Source: Bacteroidales bacterium
GTDB lineage: Bacteria > Bacteroidota > Bacteroidia > Bacteroidales > P3
Assembly (NCBI GenBank): GCA_009785425.1
Contig: WQWI01000003.1
Coordinates: 48,452-112,451, forward strand
Direction: 5' to 3'
DNA: 64,000 bases
Both the position numbers and the translations under genes were made by a program. Below, one piece after another: positions 1 to 8,466 of the stretch. Each line of letters opens with the position of its first letter. The stretch's first letter is position 1. A model generated the notes under the pieces. It saw only the letters and a list, made by a program, of their open reading frames with translations, had not been told where the DNA came from and did no database searches.

Positions 1-405
1 TTGACCAAAGCCGTAAAATTTTGTGTCAAAAAAGGATTTGAAAACGTGAAAATACTTGGTGCAACAGGTGGTAGAGAAGATCACACATTGGGAAATATTT
101 CGCTTTTGTGCAACTATATTGACGTTCTCACCTCCGTGAAAATGTTTACAGATTATGGTGTTTTTACACCGATTTCGCAAACAACAACGTTTGAAAGTTT
201 CGAAAATCAAGTTGTTTCCATTTTTTCAATAACGCCTGAAACACTTATCACAACCGATAATTTGGCTTATTCTGTCGAAAACCACAGCTTTCGTTCGTGG
301 TGGGAGGGCACTTTGAATCGCTCGCTTGGCAAACAATTTACGATTGTGCTTGACTGTGGAAAAGTCATTGTCTTTCAAGAATACCGAAAAGAAAATAGCA
401 AGTAG
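1..405 (+). CDS. thiN: thiamine pyrophosphokinase, C-terminal part (5' end outside window)
   Basis: The enzyme transfers pyrophosphate from ATP to thiamine to make thiamine diphosphate in the cytoplasm. The visible 134 residues carry the family signature GATGGREDHTLGN near residues 20-32, a PISQTTTF strand, and the C-terminal thiamine-binding half with the pattern LxYxVENHSFRSWWEGTLNR. Members are usually about 200-220 residues, so roughly 70-80 N-terminal residues lie before base 1; the apparent TTG at base 1 is only the window edge. A palindromic repeat begins directly after the TAG stop. The next gene, rnfB, has its own promoter, so the two are probably separate units. Confidence 0.85.
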   Translation: MTKAVKFCVKKGFENVKILGATGGREDHTLGNISLLCNYIDVLTSVKMFTDYGVFTPISQTTTFESFENQVVSIFSITPETLITTDNLAYSVENHSFRSWWEGTLNRSLGKQFTIVLDCGKVIVFQEYRKENSK

Positions 406-406
406 A

Positions 407-540
407 TGTCTCGCTTGGCTCGACATGACAAGAGCCAATTGGTGGAAAGAGAGGGAAAATGGTGCGGCGAAGCCGCACCATTTTCCCTCTCCCATTTTCT
501 CTGTAGTGCTTGTCATTCCGAGCAAGGCGAGGAATCTCCC
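407..540. repeat. composite palindromic element (family A ends, 20-bp inner hairpin)
   Basis: The outer ends are an imperfect inverted pair: CTCGCTTGGCTCGACATGAC (412-431) against the GTCATTCCGAGCAAGGCGAG block from 512. The inside holds a perfect 20-bp stem, arms 449-468 and 472-491, closed by the trinucleotide GAA with the apex GGC-GAA-GCC. It starts 2 nt after the upstream stop codon. The same architecture with a different stem occurs at 16972-17120. It could act as a terminator between thiN and rnfB, or be a non-autonomous miniature element; no transposase is visible. Confidence 0.8.
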
Positions 541-559
541 GGCTATTGCTCACAGAGTT

Positions 560-591
560 TTTGTATTTGTCATTTTTTTTTCGTATCTTTG
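560..591 (+). promoter_or_regulatory. Bacteroidota-type promoter of the rnf operon
   Basis: A -33 TTTG at 560-563 and a -7 TATCTTTG at 584-591 are separated by 20 nt, matching the known Bacteroidota consensus. Transcription would start near 596, giving a leader of about 34 nt to rnfB. This rules out reading rnfB from upstream in-frame ATG codons. Confidence 0.8.
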
Positions 592-629
592 CAACTTATT
601 TTCCATACCCTTTGCAAAAAAATGTGTTT

Positions 630-1484
630 ATGAATGCAATTTTATTGTCTGTTATAATTTTTGTGTCGCTTGGTGCTTTTGCGGCGACAATCCTATATAT
701 CATAGGAAAGAAATTTTATGTTGAAGAAAATCCGCTTATAGGCGTAGTCAGCGATTTATTGCCTGGTGCAAACTGCGGTGGTTGCGGAGTTCCGGGCTGC
801 AGAGCTTTTGCCGAAGTAATTGTAAAGCAAGGAAGTATGGCAGGACTGAATTGTCCTCCGGGAGGTGCAGATACTGTGCAAAATATTGCAAAGGCTTTGG
901 GCGTTGAGGCGGTTGTTGAAGATCCGAAAATTGCTGTGGTTTGTTGCTCGGGAAGCAGAGCAAATTCACCGAAAAAGGCAGATTACCAAGGGCTTCAGTA
1001 TTGTGGTTTTGCACATTCACTTTATACGGGCGAGGGAGGCTGTCCGAATGGTTGTTTAAGTTTGGGAAGTTGTGTGAAAGCGTGTCAGTTTGATGCGATG
1101 TATATGGATGAAGAAACGGGATTGCCTGTGATTATTGAGGAGAAATGTGTAGGGTGTGATGCTTGTGTGAAAGCCTGTCCACGTCAGATAATTGAATTGC
1201 GATTGAAAGGTAAAAAAAGCCGTCGTATTTTTGTGTCATGTGTGAATAAACAAAAAGGTGCTTTGGCGAAAAAATCTTGTTCGGTAGCGTGTATCGGTTG
1301 TTCAAAGTGTCAGAAAATATGCACATTTGATGCAGTTACAATGCAAAATAATTTAGCGTATATTGACTATGAAAAATGCAAGTTGTGCCGTAAGTGTGTT
1401 CCCGAATGTCCGACAAATGCTATTCATGAATTGAATTTTCCGCCAAGGAAAGTTGTTGAGAAAACAGAAACCGTAGAAAATTAA
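630..1484 (+). CDS. rnfB: Rnf complex subunit RnfB, iron-sulfur protein
   Basis: RnfB is the ferredoxin-oxidising entry subunit of the membrane-bound ferredoxin:NAD+ oxidoreductase (Rnf), which couples electron flow to ion export. The start at 630 (MNAILLSV) is chosen because it begins the single N-terminal membrane helix (residues about 3-25) and lies just after the promoter; the open frame continues upstream through a repeat. After the helix comes the CGGCGVPGC four-cysteine cluster motif of RnfB, then several 4Fe-4S ferredoxin motifs (for example CVGCDACVKACP and CKLCRKCVPECP) in the C-terminal half. The length of 284 residues fits Bacteroidales RnfB. First gene of the order BCDGEA, 6 nt before rnfC. 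Confidence 0.95.
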   Translation: MNAILLSVIIFVSLGAFAATILYIIGKKFYVEENPLIGVVSDLLPGANCGGCGVPGCRAFAEVIVKQGSMAGLNCPPGGADTVQNIAKALGVEAVVEDPKIAVVCCSGSRANSPKKADYQGLQYCGFAHSLYTGEGGCPNGCLSLGSCVKACQFDAMYMDEETGLPVIIEEKCVGCDACVKACPRQIIELRLKGKKSRRIFVSCVNKQKGALAKKSCSVACIGCSKCQKICTFDAVTMQNNLAYIDYEKCKLCRKCVPECPTNAIHELNFPPRKVVEKTETVEN

Positions 1485-1490
1485 AAAACT

Positions 1491-2813
1491 ATGAAAACCT
1501 TCAAAATCGGCGGCGTACACCCCCCTGAACATAAACTTAAAACAGAAGATCCGTCCATCACTTTAGATTTGCCAAAACAAGGTACTGTATTTGTTAATCA
1601 GCATTTGGGGGCTCCTTCACAACCTATCGTTGCTAAGGGTGACAAAGTGAAAGTGGGACAGCTTTTGACGAAAAACGAAAGTTTTATCGGTGCAAATGTG
1701 CATAGCCCGTTTTCGGGAACTGTAAATAAAATTGATTTGGTTTATGATGCAAGCGGTTATCGCAAAGAGGCAATCATAATTGATGTGGAAGGTGACGAGT
1801 GGCTCGAAAATATTGATCGTTCGGAGGATGTAAAACGTGAAATCACGTTAAATAAAGAGGAAATCATCGCCAAAATTAAAGAAATGGGCGTTGTTGGCTT
1901 GGGTGGAGCATGTTTTCCAACACAAGTCAAACTAATGGTTCCCGAAGGAAAGACGGCAGAATGTCTTGTCATCAACGGTGTAGAATGCGAGCCGTATTTG
2001 ACCGACGACTATCGTTTGATGATGGAAAAAGGGGAGGAAATATTGATTGGAGTTTCCATTTTACAAAAAGCACTTGGCGTAAAAAAAGCCTATATCGGTA
2101 TCGAAAATAACAAGCCAAAAGCTATTGAACACCTTACAAAATTAGCAGAAACTTTCGAGGGTATCGAAGTTGTTCAGCTAAAGGTGATGTATCCGCAAGG
2201 TGCTGAAAAACAGTTGATTTATTCTATTCTTAAAAAAGAGGTTCCTTCCGGAAAACTTCCGATTGATATCGGTTGTGTTGTGAGCAATGTAGCAACAAGT
2301 TTTGCAGCGTACGAAGCTGTTCAGAAAAATAAACCGCTTATCGAACGATTGGTTACGGTTACGGGGCTTCACGTTGAGAAAGTCTCGAATTTCAAAGTAC
2401 GTATCGGCACGCCGATTTCGATGCTTTTGGAAGCAGCAGGTGGTGTTCCCGAAAATACAGGTAAAGTTATCAGTGGTGGTCCGATGATGGGGAAAGCGTT
2501 GCTTTCACTTGACACAGCGGTTGCCAAAGGAACGTCTGCCTTATTGTTGATGGACGAAAAAGATTCACACCGTGGTGAACCGGTAAATTGCATTCGGTGT
2601 GCAAAATGTGTAGAGGCTTGTCCGATGGGCTTAGAACCTTACCTCTTGTCGGCTTTAGCAGAAAATGAAAATTTTGAGCGTTTATTGGATGAAAATGTGT
2701 TGGATTGTATCGAATGTGGTTGTTGTTTATATAGCTGTCCGTCGTATCGTCCTCTGTTGGATTGTTTGAGGGTTGGGAAACAAAAAGCACGAGTATTGCA
2801 AAGTAAAAACTAA
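1491..2813 (+). CDS. rnfC: Rnf complex subunit RnfC, NADH/FMN-binding iron-sulfur subunit
   Basis: RnfC is the peripheral subunit that holds FMN and iron-sulfur clusters and passes electrons to NAD+. The 440-residue protein opens with the typical FKIGGVHPPEHK, contains the glycine-rich nucleotide/FMN region around residues 135-150 (GVVGLGGACFPTQVK) and a SLBB-like segment, and ends with two 4Fe-4S motifs, CIRCAKCVEACP and CIECGCCLYSCP. It lacks the long alanine-rich C-terminal extension of some proteobacterial RnfC proteins. It sits 6 nt after rnfB; a palindromic repeat separates it from rnfD. Confidence 0.95.
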   Translation: MKTFKIGGVHPPEHKLKTEDPSITLDLPKQGTVFVNQHLGAPSQPIVAKGDKVKVGQLLTKNESFIGANVHSPFSGTVNKIDLVYDASGYRKEAIIIDVEGDEWLENIDRSEDVKREITLNKEEIIAKIKEMGVVGLGGACFPTQVKLMVPEGKTAECLVINGVECEPYLTDDYRLMMEKGEEILIGVSILQKALGVKKAYIGIENNKPKAIEHLTKLAETFEGIEVVQLKVMYPQGAEKQLIYSILKKEVPSGKLPIDIGCVVSNVATSFAAYEAVQKNKPLIERLVTVTGLHVEKVSNFKVRIGTPISMLLEAAGGVPENTGKVISGGPMMGKALLSLDTAVAKGTSALLLMDEKDSHRGEPVNCIRCAKCVEACPMGLEPYLLSALAENENFERLLDENVLDCIECGCCLYSCPSYRPLLDCLRVGKQKARVLQSKN

Positions 2814-2821
2814 AATAGCAA

Positions 2822-2848
2822 GGGGATTCCCGCCTTTGCGGGAATGAC
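2822..2848. repeat. family A palindromic repeat, single unit, in rnfC-rnfD spacer
   Basis: A short unit of the dispersed ATTCCCGC..GCGGGAAT family ending in GGAATGAC. The hairpin has 8-bp arms with a CTTT loop at 2826-2845. It fills most of the 53-nt spacer inside the rnf operon. Confidence 0.8.
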
Positions 2849-2866
2849 AATACAAAAATCAAAAAT

Positions 2867-3874
2867 ATGAACAACAGACTAATAATCTCCGGAGCACCGC
2901 ATGTGCATAGTCCCGAAAATGTCAATAAAATAATGTGGGGTGTGGTCGTTGCACTCCTTCCTGCTGCGTTTGTTGCCGTTTATTTTTTCGGATTCGACGC
3001 TTTAGTCACGATTTCTGTTGCGGTGGCATCGTGCTTGTTTTTCGAGTGGGCTATTCAAAAATACATGCTCAAAATAACGCCTACTGTAACCGACGGTTCT
3101 GCTGTAATTACAGGGCTTTTATTGGCTTTCAACCTGCCGAGTAACCTGCCAATTTGGATGACCGTTTTGGGTTCGTTGGTAGCAATCGGTGTGGCAAAAA
3201 TGGCATTTGGCGGATTGGGCAAAAATCCGTTCAACCCGGCTTTGGTGGCACGCTGTTTTTTGTTGATTTCGTTTCCGGTGGCAATGACTTCTTGGCCCAA
3301 AATTATTCGTCCGCTATTCGGAGAAGGTCTTGTAGCCAGTCCGGATGCTTTGACCGGTGCGACACCACTTGGGTATCTTGTAGACGGTATTGGTCAAAAT
3401 GTTCCGGTGAGTACATTGATGCAATCGGACGTTGTACCCTCGTATTTTGGAATGTTTTTAGGTGCACACGGCGGCTCGCTCGGCGAAATTTCGGCAATAG
3501 CCATTCTTTTGGGCGGACTTTATATGTTGTGGAGACGCATCATCACGTGGCAGATTCCGGTAGCTTTTATCGGAAGTGCGTTCGTGTTTGCATTTATTCT
3601 TAACGTAGTGAATCCCGAAATATACATCAGTCCTTTGGCACATATTCTTACAGGAGGTTTGATGCTCGGTGCGATATTTATGGCAACGGATATGGTGACT
3701 TCGCCTATGTCGCCGAAAGGTCAGCTGCTATTCGGTTTAGGTTGCGGTGTGCTAACGATTATCATTCGTGTTTGGGGTGCATTCCCCGAAGGCGTATCGT
3801 TTGCGATTTTGATTATGAATGCGTTTGTTCCATTGATAGACAAAGCTTTTAAACCAAGAGTGTTCGGAAAATAA
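2867..3874 (+). CDS. rnfD: Rnf complex subunit RnfD, membrane flavoprotein
   Basis: RnfD is an integral membrane subunit of the Rnf complex that carries covalently linked FMN and takes part in ion translocation. The 335-residue protein has repeated hydrophobic helices throughout (for example around residues 23-65 and 75-110), the family's GGLGKNPFNPALVAR segment, and the flavin attachment motif DALTGATPLG, whose threonine (T166) is the expected phosphoester-linked residue. Length is normal for the family. Palindromic repeats sit on both sides of the gene within the operon. Confidence 0.95.
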   Translation: MNNRLIISGAPHVHSPENVNKIMWGVVVALLPAAFVAVYFFGFDALVTISVAVASCLFFEWAIQKYMLKITPTVTDGSAVITGLLLAFNLPSNLPIWMTVLGSLVAIGVAKMAFGGLGKNPFNPALVARCFLLISFPVAMTSWPKIIRPLFGEGLVASPDALTGATPLGYLVDGIGQNVPVSTLMQSDVVPSYFGMFLGAHGGSLGEISAIAILLGGLYMLWRRIITWQIPVAFIGSAFVFAFILNVVNPEIYISPLAHILTGGLMLGAIFMATDMVTSPMSPKGQLLFGLGCGVLTIIIRVWGAFPEGVSFAILIMNAFVPLIDKAFKPRVFGK

Positions 3875-3883
3875 AGTCACGGT

Positions 3884-3946
3884 GTCATTCCGCCGTAGGG
3901 CGGAATCCCCCAGCATTAAGGGGATTCCCGCGAAAGCGGGAATGAC
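3884..3946. repeat. family A palindromic repeat, double unit, in rnfD-rnfG spacer
   Basis: Two hairpin units in inverted orientation: GTCATTCCGCC-GTAG-GGCGGAAT from 3884, and ATTCCCGC-GAAA-GCGGGAATGAC ending near 3946. Together they make a larger inverted repeat with GTCATTCC at one end and GGAATGAC at the other. It starts 9 nt after the rnfD stop and fills most of the 87-nt spacer. Confidence 0.85.
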
Positions 3947-3961
3947 GACAAAAAAATAGTT

Positions 3962-4525
3962 ATGAAAAAGAAACCTTCAACCTTAAAAAATATGCTCCTC
4001 GCCCTAACGCTGATAGCCGGTGCTGCAGCATTGAGCGTAGGACTTGTAGTTGCCGTTACGGAAGAGCCCATAGCATTGGCTCGACAGGCCAGATTAGAGG
4101 CTGCAATTCGAACCGTTTTGCCGGAGTTTGATCACCTTGAGGAACCCAAAACCCAAGAAGTTGCCGGCGGAGAGCTCGTGTTTTACAGAGCATATTACAA
4201 CGATGAGTATGTTGGAACTGCTATTGCAACTTTTTCAACGACAGGCTTTAAGGGCTTAATCCAATTGATGGTTGGTCTACTTCCCGACGGAACTATCCAC
4301 AATATAGATGTTATCAGACATCGCGAAACTCCCGGACTCGGTGATAGAATCGAACTTCGGTTTCCTTGGCCCCGACAATTTCAGGGTATGCATCCGAATA
4401 ATGTAAATTTACGTGTCAGACAAGATGGGGGAGATATAGATGCAATTACTGCAGCCACGATTACCGCAAGGGCTTATCTCGAAGCCGTTAGACTTGCTTT
4501 TGACAATTTCACAATCGAAAATTAA
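3962..4525 (+). CDS. rnfG: Rnf complex subunit RnfG, FMN-binding protein
   Basis: RnfG is a membrane-anchored, externally exposed flavoprotein of the Rnf complex. It has one N-terminal membrane helix (about residues 11-32) and an FMN_bind domain with the block HRETPGLGDRIE (about residues 120-131). The C-terminal flavin attachment site reads DAITAATIT with T166 as the acceptor; the usual family motif is S/T-G-A-T, so an alanine replaces the glycine before Ala-Thr. The protein is a little short (187 residues). It lies 4 nt before rnfE. Confidence 0.9.
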   Translation: MKKKPSTLKNMLLALTLIAGAAALSVGLVVAVTEEPIALARQARLEAAIRTVLPEFDHLEEPKTQEVAGGELVFYRAYYNDEYVGTAIATFSTTGFKGLIQLMVGLLPDGTIHNIDVIRHRETPGLGDRIELRFPWPRQFQGMHPNNVNLRVRQDGGDIDAITAATITARAYLEAVRLAFDNFTIEN

Positions 4526-4529
4526 AACT

Positions 4530-5117
4530 ATGAGTAACATTGCCACCTTGACAAGAGGTATTATCAAAGAAAATCCCGTATTCGTTTTGCTTTTAGGGCT
4601 GTGTCCGGTTTTGGGCGTTACTTCCTCAGCCATGAATGGCTTGGGTATGGGCATTGCCACGATGTTCGTTCTAACGTTGTCGAACGTGCTTATTTCTATA
4701 CTTAAATCTCAAATTCCGGACAACGTACGAGTTCCGGCGTTCATCGTGATTATTGCATCGTTCACAACCGTCGTGCAGTTTTTGATGGAAGCTTATACGC
4801 CCGAACTATTTACACAACTTGGTGTTTTCATTCCGTTGATTGTTGTAAACTGTATCGTTTTGGGACGTGCCGAAGGTTTTGCGATGAAAAACGGCGTTTT
4901 CAAAAGTTTTTTGGACGGGATAGGTATGGGATTGGGCTTTACGCTTGCTCTAACTTTGCTTGGAGGCGTTCGTGAAATTTTGGGTGCCGGTAGTATTTTC
5001 GACTGGAAATTCATCCCCGGAGACGGGATTCTCATCTTTATTTTGGCACCGGGTGCGTTTATCGCATTGGGATTCTTAATCGCAATAATCAATCAACTAC
5101 AACGTAAGAAAACATAG
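4530..5117 (+). CDS. rnfE: Rnf complex subunit RnfE, integral membrane protein
   Basis: RnfE pairs with RnfA as the homologous membrane core of the Rnf ion pump. The start at 4530 (MSNIATLTRGII) follows the rnfG stop by 4 nt and gives 195 residues, the normal length; a longer open frame overlaps rnfG and is not needed. About six hydrophobic helices are visible, with the conserved segments NPVFVLLLGLCPVLGVT near the start and FIPLIVVNCIVLGRAE around residues 95-115. Membership of the rnf operon makes the call firm. Confidence 0.95.
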   Translation: MSNIATLTRGIIKENPVFVLLLGLCPVLGVTSSAMNGLGMGIATMFVLTLSNVLISILKSQIPDNVRVPAFIVIIASFTTVVQFLMEAYTPELFTQLGVFIPLIVVNCIVLGRAEGFAMKNGVFKSFLDGIGMGLGFTLALTLLGGVREILGAGSIFDWKFIPGDGILIFILAPGAFIALGFLIAIINQLQRKKT

Positions 5118-5124
5118 GAAACTT

Positions 5125-5155
5125 ACAACTGACAATTTACAAATTTGTCAGTTGT
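5125..5155. repeat. small inverted repeat in rnfE-rnfA spacer
   Basis: ACAACTGACAA (5125-5135) pairs with TTGTCAGTTGT (5145-5155), an 11-bp stem with a 9-nt loop, within the 66-nt spacer. No U-tract follows, so it is more likely an mRNA-processing or stability hairpin, or a repeat remnant, than a terminator. Confidence 0.6.
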
Positions 5156-5183
5156 CAATCGTAAATTGTAAATAAAAAAAAAC

Positions 5184-5756
5184 ATGGAATATATCTTAAT
5201 CATCATCGCCGCCGTATTCATCAACAACGTCATACTTGCACAATTTTTGGGCGTATGTCCGTTTTTGGGTGTATCGAATAAAATGTCAACAGCTACAGGA
5301 ATGGGGCTTGCAGTCTTGTTCGTGATTACATTAGCAACGATCATCACATTTTTGGTTCAAACCTATATTCTTGAGCCGTTCGGATTGGGTTATTTGCAAA
5401 CGATTGCCTTTATCTTACTCATAGCAACTTTGGTGCAAATGATTGAAATTATTTTGAAAAAAGCAAGTCCACCGCTGTATCAATCCTTAGGTATATTTTT
5501 GCCGTTGATGAGTACGAATTGTGCGATTTTGGGCGTTGCAATTTTGGTCATTCAAAATAACTTGAACCTATTACAAGCCACAACAACGGCAGCCGGCACA
5601 GGATTGGGCTTTTTGCTTGCTATGGTTATTTTTGCCGGACTTCGCGAACAAATGGAGCTTCAAGGAACTCCAAAAGCGATGAAAGGAGCACCGATTGCAA
5701 TGATTACAACCGGTATTTTGGCTTTGGCGTTTATGGGATTTGCGGGGTTGGTGTAA
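5184..5756 (+). CDS. rnfA: Rnf complex subunit RnfA, integral membrane protein
   Basis: RnfA is the RnfE homologue that completes the membrane core. The 190-residue protein has about six membrane helices and the conserved blocks NNVILAQFLGVCPFLGVS (residues about 14-31) and FLPLMSTNCAILGVA (about 110-125). It is the last gene of the operon. A decayed copy of its final 110 bases is found 2.6 kb downstream at 8237-8327, evidence that this 3' end was the left boundary of a tandem duplication. Confidence 0.95.
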   Translation: MEYILIIIAAVFINNVILAQFLGVCPFLGVSNKMSTATGMGLAVLFVITLATIITFLVQTYILEPFGLGYLQTIAFILLIATLVQMIEIILKKASPPLYQSLGIFLPLMSTNCAILGVAILVIQNNLNLLQATTTAAGTGLGFLLAMVIFAGLREQMELQGTPKAMKGAPIAMITTGILALAFMGFAGLV

Positions 5757-6022
5757 AAGTGAAAAGTGGAAAGTACGAAAGTGTTTAGTATTATAGAAAC
5801 ACAACTTGGCTATTGGGCGAAGCTATTTTTCACTTCCATACTTGTTATTTTCACACTTATTAACAGCGCTGTTGATAACTTTTCCCGCTGTTTTTTAGGG
5901 TTTTATGGCAAATGTTAAAATTTTTTAAGGATTTTTTTATACGAAAATCGGTTTTTTTGCGTTTATATATATGAACGACCCTCGTTCGTAAACAAAATTA
6001 TTCACAAAAAACCCAAAAAACT
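5757..6022. other. 266-nt spacer after rnfA with a palindrome shared with 8333-8358
   Basis: No gene. The block TTATTAACAGCGCTGTTGAT (from 5857, continuing AACTTT to 5882) contains the palindrome AACAGCGCTGTT and recurs in decayed form at 8333-8358. The segment 5885-6022 is T- and A-rich. I find no convincing TTTG/TAnnTTTG promoter here, although the downstream paralogue has one, so the first secreted-protein gene may use a weaker promoter or read-through from rnf. Confidence 0.6.
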
Positions 6023-8188
6023 ATGGAAAATTTAATCAAAACCAAAAAACTATCCATGCTCTGCATGGCTTTGTTCCTCGTAATGGGAACGTCTATGACG
6101 GCTAAAGCTCAGACGGCTATTACAACGGAAGCTACTACCACTCCAATCGTAAGATGGACATTTAGAGACATTGCAACAGCAGGTTTCGGACCAAGCCCAT
6201 TTGCCCCTACAGCACACGATTTTAACATGACTGTTGGCGGATTTGTCCGCCATTGGACACCATCAGGTGGAACTCCTGCCTTGCATGCTTGGGGAGGCAA
6301 TAATTTCGCTATTACCGCTACGACTATTGATGCTGCTATAACGGCAAATAACTTTGCGACATTTACATTGACGGCAAATGAGGAGCACGCTCTTTGGATA
6401 ACTGAAATTGGTAACTACAACATTCGTCGTTCTGCCGGAGGACCAACAACCGGACAATGGCAATTCCAAGTTGGAACAGATGCGTTTGTGGATATTGGTG
6501 CACCGATTACTTGGGGAACAGTAGTCACAGTCGAAGGAAATACACAAGAAGTTATTGATCTATCGGGATTTACAGAGCTTCAAAATGTTGCAGCCGGTAC
6601 AACCGTTACTTTCCGACTTGTAGTGTGGGGTGCAACGCAAGCAGCCGGTACATTTTACTTTAGTGATGCGGCAACCTCTGCTGCAAATCGTCCGGGTTTG
6701 ATAATCTATGGAAAAGTTGTATCTACGGCATTAGTGGCAACTCCTGTATTATCTCACGCAACCGGAAATATGTTTGAGCCGACAAACGTAACCATCACAG
6801 CGGAAACCGGTGCAGATATCTATTTCACAAAAGATGTTAATGCTCCGAGATGGGAGTTCACACCTTACACCAGCGATATTTTGATTTCCGAAACCACAAC
6901 GCTCCGAGCAATCGCAGTAATTGGAAGTGATACGAGTGCTATGGCAATAGCAACTTACACACTCCCGATAGATGTAGATAATATTGAAGAGTTTTTGGCG
7001 GAAAGTGCAACCGCTGGTGCAGGAACTATGTTCAGAATTACAGGCGATCTGACGTTTGTTTGGAGACCGGAAGCCGGTCAAGGAACAGCCACTTTGAGAA
7101 ATAATATCTTTGTTAAAGACGAAACGGGTGGTTTGCTTGTTTTCGACAATGTTATTCCTTTCTCGTTTACGGAAAATTACGAGCCGGGCGATGTTATCAC
7201 AAGCGGACTTGTTGGTACGCGTGATGTGAATTCTGGCCAGGTCCGACTTGTAACGACAAGACATCAACCTGCACTTTCCACAGCAGGAACGCCTTCAACA
7301 TTATCGATAGAACCGGTAGAAATCACGATGGAGGATTTGTTAGCCGATATCGACAATATGAATGCTCGATTGGTCAGATTGAGAGGTGTTGATTTTACGA
7401 CAAGTCATACATTCGCACCGAACACAGCAAGCAATGCGACAATCAAACAAGGTGGTGTTGATACGCTCGTTGTTCGTTCGCACTTCCACGGCATTGGTTT
7501 GGCTGTAAGTGCAGCGACCTCGTATGATATTACAGGCTTTGTATGGCGTGATGTTAGTGGTATGCCACTCACTACTACTCACCAAGTCGTGCTTCGCAGT
7601 ACCGGTGATATCAATGAAAACGCCAATCCATATTTAAGTTTCGAAACAAACGCTATGGCATTCGGAAACCAAGACGTCAACACAACAAGTGCGGTACAAA
7701 CTGTCGTTGTAACGGGTAAACATCTTGATGCGAATATCATTGTCGGATCTTTGGAGGGCGCAAATCCTAACTACTTCGACGCTGAATGGGCAGAAGGTTA
7801 TGACCATCGAACCGGAGGAACGATCAACATCACATTTACACCGCTAACTGCAGGTGCAAAACGTGCTGTGCTGCGTATCACAAGCGGTGAGCTAACGGAT
7901 TCTATCGTATTAACCGGAACCGGCGCAGACCCTGCAACATCTATATGTCCGAGAGAAGAACTTGAAAACAGCGTAGTATTCTTCCCGAATCCTGTTGTAG
8001 ATATGCTTCACGTTCAAACCGAGCAAACCATTTCGATGGTAAGTATTTACAGCCTGAAAGGACAGCTTGTTGTTCAGCAGCACGGCAATGTAAATTCGGT
8101 TGATGTGTCTGCACCTCCACGTGGAACGTATGTTGTACGCATCATCTTCGATAATGGAGCAATTTTGTCGCGAGTGATTGTGAAATAA
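6023..8188 (+). CDS. T9SS-secreted modular protein (CHB_HEX-like, OB-fold/DUF5689-like, ASH-like, sorting domain)
   Basis: A 721-residue secreted protein with a signal peptide at 1-30 (cut after AKA). Residues about 238-315 resemble a chitobiase C-terminal (CHB_HEX_C) module. Residues 317-526 hold an OB-fold-like region with the FVKDETGGL motif, which recurs as FIQDETGGL in the DUF5689-type lipoprotein at 20048. Residues about 535-632 form an ASH-like beta module (NxxxFGNQDV...ITFTPLTAG), and 639-721 a type A T9SS sorting domain (FFPNPVVD...GTYVVRI...SRVIVK). No catalytic site is recognised; it may bind a polymer at the cell surface. Its two ends are nearly identical to those of the next gene. 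Confidence 0.8.
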   Translation: MENLIKTKKLSMLCMALFLVMGTSMTAKAQTAITTEATTTPIVRWTFRDIATAGFGPSPFAPTAHDFNMTVGGFVRHWTPSGGTPALHAWGGNNFAITATTIDAAITANNFATFTLTANEEHALWITEIGNYNIRRSAGGPTTGQWQFQVGTDAFVDIGAPITWGTVVTVEGNTQEVIDLSGFTELQNVAAGTTVTFRLVVWGATQAAGTFYFSDAATSAANRPGLIIYGKVVSTALVATPVLSHATGNMFEPTNVTITAETGADIYFTKDVNAPRWEFTPYTSDILISETTTLRAIAVIGSDTSAMAIATYTLPIDVDNIEEFLAESATAGAGTMFRITGDLTFVWRPEAGQGTATLRNNIFVKDETGGLLVFDNVIPFSFTENYEPGDVITSGLVGTRDVNSGQVRLVTTRHQPALSTAGTPSTLSIEPVEITMEDLLADIDNMNARLVRLRGVDFTTSHTFAPNTASNATIKQGGVDTLVVRSHFHGIGLAVSAATSYDITGFVWRDVSGMPLTTTHQVVLRSTGDINENANPYLSFETNAMAFGNQDVNTTSAVQTVVVTGKHLDANIIVGSLEGANPNYFDAEWAEGYDHRTGGTINITFTPLTAGAKRAVLRITSGELTDSIVLTGTGADPATSICPREELENSVVFFPNPVVDMLHVQTEQTISMVSIYSLKGQLVVQQHGNVNSVDVSAPPRGTYVVRIIFDNGAILSRVIVK

Positions 8189-8236
8189 ATCCAAACAACA
8201 AATAACGCAGTAGGTTCCAAAATAGGTACTCTAATT

Positions 8237-8327
8237 GCGAACAAATGGAACTGCAAGGAACTCTGAAAGGCATGGTTACAGTCGGTAATTTTGGCTTTGG
8301 TGTTTATGGGGGTTTACAGGGTTGGTG
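8237..8327 (+). pseudogene. relic of the rnfA 3' end
   Basis: Bases 8237-8263 match rnfA 5644-5670 at 25 of 27 positions. After a 9-base gap the similarity continues (TTTTGGCTTTGG, GTTTATGGG, GGGTTGGTG) to the position of the rnfA stop. The block at 8333-8358 then matches 5857-5882, also downstream of rnfA. Frame breaks make it non-coding. It marks the left end of the second copy in a tandem duplication of rnfA-tail plus secreted-protein gene. Confidence 0.85.
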
Positions 8328-8359
8328 ATAGGTTATTAACAATGCTGTTAGTAACTTTA

Positions 8360-8391
8360 TTTGGCGACCTAACGTTTTTTTTGTACTTTTG
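8360..8391 (+). promoter_or_regulatory. promoter of the second T9SS protein gene
   Basis: A -33 TTTG at 8360-8363 and a -7 TACTTTTG at 8384-8391 with a 20-nt spacer. The leader is about 70 nt. It lies just after the rnfA relic, so the duplicated gene has its own promoter. Confidence 0.8.
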
Positions 8392-8466
8392 TAGCAGTTT
8401 AGTTACACTAAATGCTTAGTTTTGCGGTACACGTACCAGCTATAATAACTCAAAAAAAATACGCTC

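Noticed and set aside
407..540. The composite palindrome as an insertion sequence
   Set aside because: It has no coding capacity and no evident target-site duplication; at most a non-autonomous miniature element.
326..724. Open frames across the repeat between thiN and rnfB
   Set aside because: They run through a palindrome and overlap the rnfB promoter and start; the composition is that of the repeat, not of a gene.
3154..3603. Forward frame of 149 codons inside rnfD in another frame
   Set aside because: Fully inside a well-supported gene, with an arginine- and cysteine-rich shadow translation and no own start signals.
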